Assembly: GCF_040939455.1 (NCBI RefSeq)
Contig: NC_134109.1
Location: forward strand, 37,279,501 to 37,343,500
Source: Microcebus murinus
Lineage: Eukaryota > Chordata > Mammalia > Primates > Cheirogaleidae
Reading direction: 5' to 3'
Length of the DNA stretch: 64,000 bases
Of the stretch, positions 55,610-64,000 are shown in pieces; positions within the stretch are counted from its first letter, which is position 1; each line of letters starts with the position of its first letter. The position numbers and the translations under genes are program-made. Below the pieces are notes generated by a model. The model was not told the origin of the DNA. It saw only the letters and a program-made list of their open reading frames with translations, and ran no database searches.

Positions 55610-55880
55610 GGTTCAAGTGTATGATTTTGGGCACATGAATTTACTCACACCTCAGTTCATACATCTGTAAAATGAGATTACTAATAGTCACTACATATGC
55701 GTGGTGTGTCTCTTACACGTCAGACACTTTTCTAAATACAAAATACCTAGAAATGAATAAAACAGTTATGTTCCCTGCCCTAATGGAGTTTAGGGTCTAA
55801 TACAGACTTCACAGAGTTGTGTTGTGAGTATCAAGGGAATGGAGACTGTACCATTGTAAGGTCTTAATGAAGGTTAGCAG
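55610..55880 (+). repeat. MIR SINE split by another old repeat
   Basis: 'catacatctgtaaaatgaga' and 'gagttgtgttgtgagtatca' are adjacent in a sense MIR but are about 120 bp apart here. The intervening 'gttccctgccctaatggagt' text is a common ancient repeat I do not assign. Confidence 0.5.
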
Positions 55881-58662
55881 TGATGATGGCAATGATGGTG
55901 ATGATGACGGAGATGATGATAAGGATGTGTTTCATAAATGATAGTGCCTGACTAGTCCTCAAGATACTCTACAAAAATTTTAATGGGAGGAGAAAGTCAG
56001 GCTATAGTCTCAGTATTGCTGAACCCCATCAGTCCTTGGTGATAAAGTAGGGGAAATGTTACTATAATAAGACACCCAGGTCTGATCTCTTTTTGATTCC
56101 ATCTTTGAAGATGGAATCCTCCTCTTATAAGATAAGCATGAGGTATAGTGGCAAGAAATTTCATATGCAGCAATGGAGTGAGCTGAGAATTGCAGAAATA
56201 AGCATTTCTTTACTTGCTCAGAAGACTATTGAGTTTTCCCAGAGGAAATGCCTACTTGCTCCTGTTACTTCCACCTCTTTCAAAACTCCACATATTCAGC
56301 ATAACCTTTGTTAGGGGTAAAATCTCAACTGTGTTCCCTAACATTTGATGAAATTATTTGGCTAGTGATACATCTTAAGCAAACAGGTAGGGGTTGTAAT
56401 GTTAGGACAAGGTCTTGGCACTTTTAGCTCATGGATTGCATTTCTGTAATGTAGGTTAATGAACAAGCTTCTGTGCTGTTGTGCTGTGTGTGCTAAGATT
56501 AGCATTAGCCAATTTAACCTGACCTAAGGCTTGCACTTTAACTATAGGTTCTAAAGTCATTTTGAATTAAATCTACCAAGTTTGGCTATCTGAGAACCCT
56601 GCAATCTGCTGAAATATTTCCTTATAACCATGCCCCTGTGGCTATGGAAACAGAGTTATTATGTAAATGTATTCCTTTTAATGGGGGACAAGGGAGAAGC
56701 ATTGGAAAACATGGGAAAGAGCTTTGCCAAACTGTGCTTAGTATTAACCTAGTAGTTTTGTAAACCAAGAGTAAGTTTACTTTTTTATTCTTTTACTTTA
56801 GAGCCTCAAGCTAAATTTGAATTGCACTTTTAAAAGTAAAAGGCAATTACCTTTTTGTTTCGTGAAGTTTTAAATTTTACCTGCCCTTAACATTACAGCA
56901 TGTTTGAAGGACTCAGTTTTTCTTTTTTTAAAAAAACTATTTGCTTCCATTTATCTGCTTGTGAAGGAACATAATAAAGAGAGGCCACTGGGATGGGAAG
57001 AAAGAGAAATATTGCTTTAACAAGCTCATTCCACTAGTCAAATTTGTCAAAGAAAAGGTGAACTGATACCTTTTTAAAATAATATTCCTTGCAAAAAATA
57101 CTGCTCATTTTATTCATGTTTGACATTTCATAGTAAAGGTAAAATTCATTTTTAATGAAAAATATTCCACAGGGTTATTAATTAAAAGTAACACAGGAAG
57201 AGAGAACTGTCATTTTCAAAGAGCAGCTCATGAATTAGAGAACGTCTCCAGCTGAAAATACAGCTCAGTGGTGTTCTCTCCAGGATTGGTGGCTGGCCTG
57301 CCCACGGACACGCCCCTCACCCTGCATCCTGCTTGGCACCTGGACCATCTGGGCATGAGATGCATTTGCACCAAAGCTTTGGTAAACTTGGAGTAGTTCC
57401 TTGAGCTCATTGCTTACATCTTTTAATATACTTATTATTTTTGGTCTGTTGTTCTCACCACATTGTAAACAACCTTGAGGGCAAAGACTGAATAATGTAA
57501 TAATAGCACATAGCATTGCATTCTGTAATGTAATGTTCAAGAAAAAAGTGTTTGGCAAGTGGGAGAATCAACATTGGAATGCCTTCTTGTTGCAAGAGGA
57601 CTGAATACAGATACTACATGAATTTATATTCCCCAACATAAATACTATCTCTATGAAAAGCTTAAAGAAGCTAGCATTGTTCCATTTGTTGAAGAGAAGC
57701 TAATGCTACAAGTCTGTGGTAAAGCCAGGTTGTGGGAAAATTGTAATGTAAAATTTCCCTTTGATGCACATTCCTACCTCTTAGAGGTTCTTGTCTCGCC
57801 TCTATCCCCACTCCCTACATTCTATTCTCCACACAGCTTTTGGTACTTTGACACATCCACCCTTCTGCTGACTTTTAGGGAATTGTAGGAGTTTGAAGAG
57901 TCTAAGGTATAGAGCCCTTATGTCCATTCCATGTTTGGAACCAATTGAAATAGCAAAATATGACTGCTATTACTCAGAAAGCTGGCTAGAGGATATGGCT
58001 TTACGGCTGTATCCAGTGGTCTTTCTGACATTCTAGCCCTGAATTCGGCAGACTTACCATTGCAGGCGCAGGCCTGGCAGGGTAACCCCCAGTAGAGAGT
58101 TGCAATGGAATGCATCATCTCCGCAGGCACCATGGCTTCAAAAGGGACGAGAAAGTGGCTAGGTTCAGTTTCTTCTTCCAGAGTCACCAGCCAGAGAGGT
58201 CACTCCTTTCCTGGAGAGAAAGAAGTTAAAGACAAAGAAAGAGATTAGGAATATCAGCCTTGTAGAAGTACCTTCTTATGGGCACACAAGGAGGTGAGAG
58301 CAAGTATTATCCCCTAATGAGTGCAAATGGAATTACAATACTTACCAATGATTTTTAACATACAGATATACATATACCCACAATATATAATATGTGTAAT
58401 ATTTATATACATTTATAATATAAACTTACACATATAAATATAGCATATGCATAAATATGTATATGACACATATATCTTTAAAAGTATATATCATACACAT
58501 TTATTTTCACTTTTAAAGATTACGCAATCTCCAGTGGTAAAATTCCAGGCAAAGCGATTATGCCCTGAAAAATTACAGGCAACCCAGAGGAGATGCCCTG
58601 GAGCTATGAATATTTTCAGCAGATGGCTTAGGTCAAACCATAGAGAAAATTAGACTCATGGA

Positions 58663-58812
58663 CTACCTACATCAGAATCCCTTGAGATGCTTGTTTAAGT
58701 TGCAAATTCTGGGCCTCACTTCAGAGATACTGAGCCACCAGGGATGGGGGTTGGGCACAAGTAAGGGTTCACTCCAGGTGATTCATCTGCACAGTATGGT
58801 TGGAAAACTACT
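58663..58812 (+). mobile_element. MER5A-like hAT-Charlie MITE
   Basis: 'catcagaatcccttgagatg', 'gttgcaaattctgggcctca', 'agagatactgagccaccagg', and 'ggttggaaaactactg' at the end match MER5A; the left end is lost. Confidence 0.7.
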
Positions 58813-60243
58813 GCCCAAGAAGCCTTCCCTTTAAATAGTACAAAGGATTATGACCAGCTTTTATCACTCTCTGTTTCCCACAAAGAGAAAACAGAGAAAA
58901 TGGCTGAGCTATAAGGTGAGTTATTTAGATTATAAATGAAGAGCCTTGTGACAATAAAGAAGACCAGGAAAATGACTGCTCTGTGCAGGAATTGTGAACA
59001 GTTCCAAGCATGTAGAATTTCCCACTCAAAGATTCCTAGCACTTACATGCATGCAAGGACGTGTGGTTCATGTGGGAAGCAGGACCTACTATTATCCCAT
59101 CAGTCTGTCTTCTTATTGGCCTCCATGATGAAGGCCCTGGTGCCTCACCCCTGCCTCACCTTCCCCACCCCATACAGACTTTATCTTGGGAGTTTCTCTG
59201 GCCTTAGCCTCTGACCAAAGTCTTTTCCCAGGATTGTTTAAATGAAGATAAATGAAATATATGTGATTGGTTCTGTGAACATTTTAAGCCATACATCATA
59301 TAGGTATTAAATTTATATTTATTGAGAGAGTTGATAAATGTAGTGCTTTTGAACATTTCATGCCATGTTAGGTGTTCTGAGGAAATACAGCTTTTGTTGA
59401 AAGTCAGACTCCACTTAATATTGATTTAGTTTAAGGTTGCCTTTTCTAGGACGATAACCTCTTGTTGTGAGAGGACAGTGTGCTATTTTATAGATGTGCC
59501 GTGGCTGCTATACTGTCTAAGATAACACAGGCCTGACCATGGGGCTCTGATGACTTTTTGAGACTTTCTGCCTCATGAGCCTGTGATCTTCACAGGCAAA
59601 CCGAGTAGCTGCCACTGAATTTGCCACTTAAGATAACTTTTGTGCAATAGAATCCTGGAGATTTGACCTTCACCTTTGCTGGCAATTTGTGCAGTATCAG
59701 TTTCCTAAAGGGAAAAAGGTAGTAAAGAACATCTTCTGCTGGACTCCAGGTAAAAGCAAAATGCAGAGGACAAGACATCTGCATTGACATCTGGAGTCTA
59801 CAGCCTCCCTCGTTTCTTACCCCAATGTCCTTAGTCCTCTTTTCATCACTTCTCCTGCCCAACAGTCTTTTGGATCAGAAAGCTGTGATACTTTCCTTGA
59901 TTTTTCCCCCTAAGGATTCTGATTCTCCAGTCCTTGGAAATGGGCATATGGTGTAGAAAAATTTCCTGCTGTTTTTTAGTCTTTCAACTCACAGGAGATT
60001 TTTCCCAGAGCCCTTTGAATGATTGGATTGGTGACTAATCGATCATGGTTTCTGACCACATTGTGCAATTTGGTGCCAGGTTCTGAGACATTCAGTTTTA
60101 ATTTTGTTTTCTATTTGTTAATTCAGAATATATAAGCTCATGTGGTTATACTTTATTTCCCAAAGTCATGGTCAGGATATAAAAGGTTTTCTGGAGGGTC
60201 ATTATTTAATATCCCAATTCACAATAGGTACTAAAAAAATACT

Positions 60244-60247
<4 letters not shown>

Positions 60248-60284
<37 letters not shown>

Positions 60285-60585
60285 AGGCAGAGTCTTGCTC
60301 TGTTGCCCGGGCTAGAGTGCTGTGGCATCAGCCTAGCTCACAGCAACCTCAAACTCCTGGGCTCAAGTAATCCTTCTGCCTCAGCCTCCCAAGTAGCTGG
60401 GACTACAGGCATGCACCACCATGCCCAGCTAATATTTTCTATATATTTTTAGTTGGCCAATTAATTTCTTTCTATTTTTTTTAGTAGAGACAGGGTCTCA
60501 TTCTTGCTTAGGCTGTTTTTGAACTCCTTACCTTGAGTGATCTACCTGCCTCGGCCTCCCAGAGTGCTAGGATTACAGGCGTGAG
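60248..60585 (-). repeat. Alu element, lemur type, with long poly-T start
   Basis: Antisense Alu following a 36-base pure T run (the A-tail). It contains 'agttggccaattaatttctt', the lemur signature, and 'ggcatcagcctagctcacag'. The 5' end stops at 'gcgtgag', so about 15 bases of the element head are missing. The very long uninterrupted tail suggests youth. No target duplication was found. Confidence 0.9.
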
Positions 60586-60849
60586 TTTTTTACTTGATTT
60601 GATGTCAGGAAGTCTATTGGGCAGTATTCTGAGACTATTTTTGATATTATGGAAATAACTGGTTAACCAGGAATTAGAAATCTATATTTTAACCATAGTA
60701 ACATTTCGTACATACCTCTTATTTTGGGTGACTGCCATAACCTCTTGTACTTCAATATGATCATCTTTAAAATGGGAATAATTATAATATCTGACACTTC
60801 CAAAGTTCTTGCAGTTTAGAAATCTATTTACAATACAATATCTTACATG

Positions 60850-60950
60850 TCCTTCAGAGAATCTATCACTGTCTCTGTTTTATAAATGAGAAAACCAAGA
60901 CCCAGAGAAGTGAAGTAACTTGCTAAGGTCCCTCAATATTAAGTGACAAA
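60850..60950 (-). repeat. MIR SINE fragment
   Basis: 'ctctgttttataaatgagaa' and 'agaagtgaagtaacttgcta' match the antisense MIR core. Confidence 0.6.
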
Positions 60951-61694
60951 ATAATAGTCCTAGAACCAAAATAAGTCTTCAGAAAGTTGACTAATTTTTC
61001 CCTTATATAAATACGTCCTGTAGAGCTCAAGAAGTTACTGGGAGAAGTAGGTGAGGTAGTATCAAAAGGGTTTTTAAAATATCAATGGTTATATAAATGT
61101 GAAGTTAATACAATATTAATGAATCAGGATTGTCTTATGAACTTCAGTGCTCTTTTCTCTTTAGTTCCCTGAGGTTATAAGATTTCAAAGCTGATAGGCA
61201 ATACAGAAATTATAATAGAAGTAAGCCTTTGCATTGAAATTAAAAAAAAAAAAAGCAGACGACGATGTAAGCCTTTGCATGGCAGTTCCAAACCCTAACT
61301 TGACTCATTTTTTGTGTGAACTAACCATTCAAAATCTGGCTGAGGCTGCTTCTGGGCTCTTGTATTGGATTACGGCCACACTGACAGCTCTCCGTACACA
61401 CGGGAACTCTGCAACCAGAGTTGCTCAGGGAGTTTCTTTTCCAAAACCTTGTCATTATTCAGCAAACTTCTAGTGCCTTCCACAGTCACTGGAAATGAAA
61501 CTGCCCAAATTGGAGGTGAAGTCAGATAGAACAGGTCCAGAGATTTGATACTTTGTGGAAATAGGCGACAGAATGAACATGGGAGGTAAAGGCCCAGTGG
61601 AGGTTTGCGTATGAAGGAGAGTTTATGTTTTGGTCCAGATTTCTAACCTTTACCTGGACAGATGAGGCAGGAGTCTTGGAGTACTTAAAAGGAG

Positions 61695-61805
61695 TGATTT
61701 TCCACCCAAGCTACAGTTTAGAATCACCTAGGGAACTTTGAAAAAGAAAATAAAAAGGGCCTCACTCCTAGAGATTCTAATTTAAATTGGTTTGGGACAG
61801 GGTAT

Positions 61806-61870
<65 letters not shown>

Positions 61871-61937
61871 GAGAGAGAGACAAATTTTTTAAGTGTCCTT
61901 GGTGATTACAATGTGCAGCCAGGTTTGAAAACCATGG
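61695..61937 (+). mobile_element. MER5A-like MITE containing an expanded microsatellite
   Basis: 'cagtttagaatcacctaggg', 'gggcctcactcctagagatt', then after the CA tract 'tggtgattacaatgtgcagc', 'ggtttgaaaaccatgg'. The right side of a hAT-Charlie MITE continues on both sides of the repeat at 61809-61883. Confidence 0.6.
61809..61864 (+). repeat. (CA)n microsatellite
   Basis: About 28 uninterrupted CA units followed by (GA)n. The longest pure dinucleotide run in the window. Confidence 0.97.
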
Positions 61938-62279
61938 GCTCTAGGTCAGTGATTCTAAAACTACACAAGAATCACCCAGGGGTATGGACAGAATTCATCT
62001 ATAAGATCTTTTGAGTTCCTGCTTTTGGTTGTTATAAGTATTTAACTGAATTATTTTTATTCACTCCTTATTTAGGATTTTCTTGTATGAAAATATAACT
62101 ATGTTTACTTATTTTTAGTAAAGCCTAATAGTAAAATCTAATCGAAATTAAGATCTTTTAAAAATCTAAAATAAACAGAATCACATATTATAGAGTACCC
62201 TGTACTCATTTCCTACTTAGGACATTAGCCATCCTACTTCTTCTAAAATAGGTGGTCCTCTCCTCGTGCTACCAGATTC

Positions 62280-62460
62280 CAGAAGTTATTTCATTTAATC
62301 CTTCCAGACCTTTGAGGAAGATATTTTTGTTCCATTTTGTAATCCAGAAAACTGAGATTCACAGAGGCTAAGTGGATCCCCAAGGTTGTAATGCCAATAA
62401 GCAGTGGAGATGCAATTTATACCCCAAGGACTACTTTGGTATCACTGGTCTTTTTTTATA
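62280..62460 (-). repeat. MIR SINE fragment
   Basis: 'tttcatttaatccttccaga', 'aactgagattcacagaggct' and 'aagcagtggagatgcaattt' follow the antisense MIR core. Confidence 0.65.
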
Positions 62461-64000
62461 TCACGTTGCCTTTAGATATAGAAAACTCATAGGTGATTTT
62501 TGCAGAACTAACAATTAATAGTACTTTTCATTTAAAACATTAATGCCACTCTTTCTTTGCCCAAATATACATTAAAAGACAAATATAGAGGCTATTGTAA
62601 AATAAAAACAGGAAACCAAACTATATTACTGTGTTTTGTCAGAGAAGAAGGATTATATAGGTAAGGAAATTTCTAGAAAAGCATATTAACTTGTAGCCAA
62701 AAGTTTCTTTCTCACTCTTTTTCTGTGGCAATACATTTTAAAAAATCTTTGTAAGTCTGCTGCAAATATCACTCATGTGGGGTGATTCTCCTTTCCATGA
62801 CTTAAGTTATCGTGGGTTGGAGGAAGGAATGAAAAGAGACCTATTACATGACACCTGAAAAGATGCAACGGCTTTTGCAATCTAAAATCTGGATAACTCA
62901 ATCATGATTTTTACTAATACTTGGTTTACTAATGTCAGTCCTTTAAAAGTGTTGGCTGCTGAGTGCACCAGTATGTTGCCCTTACAGGCAGCCTGTATTA
63001 CAGTTAGAAGGTCACTTTATCTCCACTATCATGACCCTTCCCTTAACATGACTTCTCCCATTTTAATGTAGCCTATTGAAAAAAAGGCTGTTGTATTGTC
63101 AATCATCCTCTTAACTGAAAATATAGTATAGTCTTTTTTATCTCTTACATCAGAAACATCAAGTACTTTTCAAAGTTCTTAAGGAATAGGTACAAGCCAC
63201 TTAATCTATCAGTTTTTCTGGGTAAACTCCATTATGAGCCTTCTTCACATAGCAATCAATATAGTTTGAGATTATAATGCTGCGCTTAAAAATGTGAGAG
63301 GGATATCTTTCACATTTATAACATTTTCCTTTTTTCATACACAGAAGAAATCAAGGCATGTGTTTAAATGACTTCTATTTAAAAATAAGACATGTCTGGA
63401 AATTAGCAGATTAAGTTTAGTTAACTAAGTAATGGAAGCTAGAAATGAGACTATTAGATGCTTCCCATGAGTTCTTTCTTTTAAATTGGTGTGCAAAGCT
63501 AATCAGTTTGTATTGCTCTAAAGAGACAAGGGGAAGACTTTGAATGTTAGTGGATATTAATTCCATTCTTACTAAGTGTTATCCAGAAATGATTCCTTGG
63601 TACTGAACAATCAGATGTGCAATGTAGAGCTTACTACATTTCATTTCCACTTTCATATTAAATACCTTTTATTTTACCTGTAGCTCATCAAAATATGTCA
63701 ATGGGAAGGTAAGCTTGGTAACAATAGACAAAGGAAGAAAGTCAGAATGAGGTTGACATAGAGATGTTATCCTTTTGGTCTTATATCCCTTAAATGTCAT
63801 GTTTTCCTCTGCTGTGAACTAGCTTCACAGCTCAGGAATATGTTTTTCAGGGTGGTATGAAAGCAGGTGGAAATCTTAGGCATAAGGTTAGAAAAGCAGC
63901 AAGGGGAAAAAGATGGGATGGGGGCTCATGAACAGGATGGGAGCAATAGTAACTAAATAGTAGCTAGAAAAAGGCCATCTCTGTCAGACAACCTAGGTCA

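Noticed and set aside
57228..57558. Two overlapping minus-strand frames of 60 and 97 codons in unique sequence
   Set aside because: No domain, no recognisable similarity and no splice or promoter context; lengths are within chance expectation.
60140..60370. Open frame with a run of phenylalanines
   Set aside because: It is the 36-base poly-T of an antisense Alu followed by Alu sequence.

Overview
This is mammalian genomic DNA: AT-rich, CpG-poor, and almost all intron and interspersed repeat. The source is very probably a strepsirrhine primate, most likely a lemur. Two signs point there: Alu elements with the lemur-type middle region (a TTGGCCAATTAATTTC block and a 'gagcaagagtgagacc' left-arm junction), and an L1 whose 3' end carries the lemur-type tail (GCTCTGACTCAGGAGGAGG, then 'tttgtacccccataatatgc').

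The only host gene I can support is KCNH5 (EAG2, Kv10.2), a voltage-gated potassium channel read on the + strand. Two consecutive internal coding exons are visible, at 23592-23844 and 40871-41067. They join in frame (phase 0 in, phase 1 at the internal junction, phase 0 out) to give 150 codons covering the end of the C-linker and most of the cyclic-nucleotide-binding homology domain. The intron between them is about 17 kb. The first 23.6 kb and the last 22.9 kb are parts of the flanking introns. Reading past the first exon's weak donor adds 11 codons and a stop, which matches the expected form of the known short KCNH5 isoform.

Layout: 1-23591 is upstream intron. It holds a lemur Alu (4074-4330), a long antisense old L1 (7070-9010), older antisense L1 pieces (10270-11095), a sense L1 interrupted by a mariner DNA transposon (11096-13320), a young 5'-truncated lemur L1 with a 12-bp target-site duplication (13903-14734), a perfect 16-bp-arm hairpin (19308-19347), and a lemur Alu with a perfect 19-bp target-site duplication (21775-22101). 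23845-40870 is the middle intron. It holds L2, a MER2-type Tigger MITE, and a large composite in which an L1 with an inverted 5' part is itself interrupted by a near full-length Tigger1. 41068-64000 is the downstream intron. It holds a palindrome cluster, a Tigger MITE, a MER20 split by an MLT1 LTR, a second MLT1 LTR, a probable ERVL-type LTR, an old AluJ-like element, MER5A pieces, microsatellites and another lemur Alu.

I found no second host gene, no RNA gene, no CRISPR array and no bacterial-style system. The most notable items are the intron read-through KCNH5 tail behind a weak splice donor, the CpG-containing perfect hairpin, the mariner-in-L1 and Tigger1-in-L1 nestings, and the twin-primed L1 structure.
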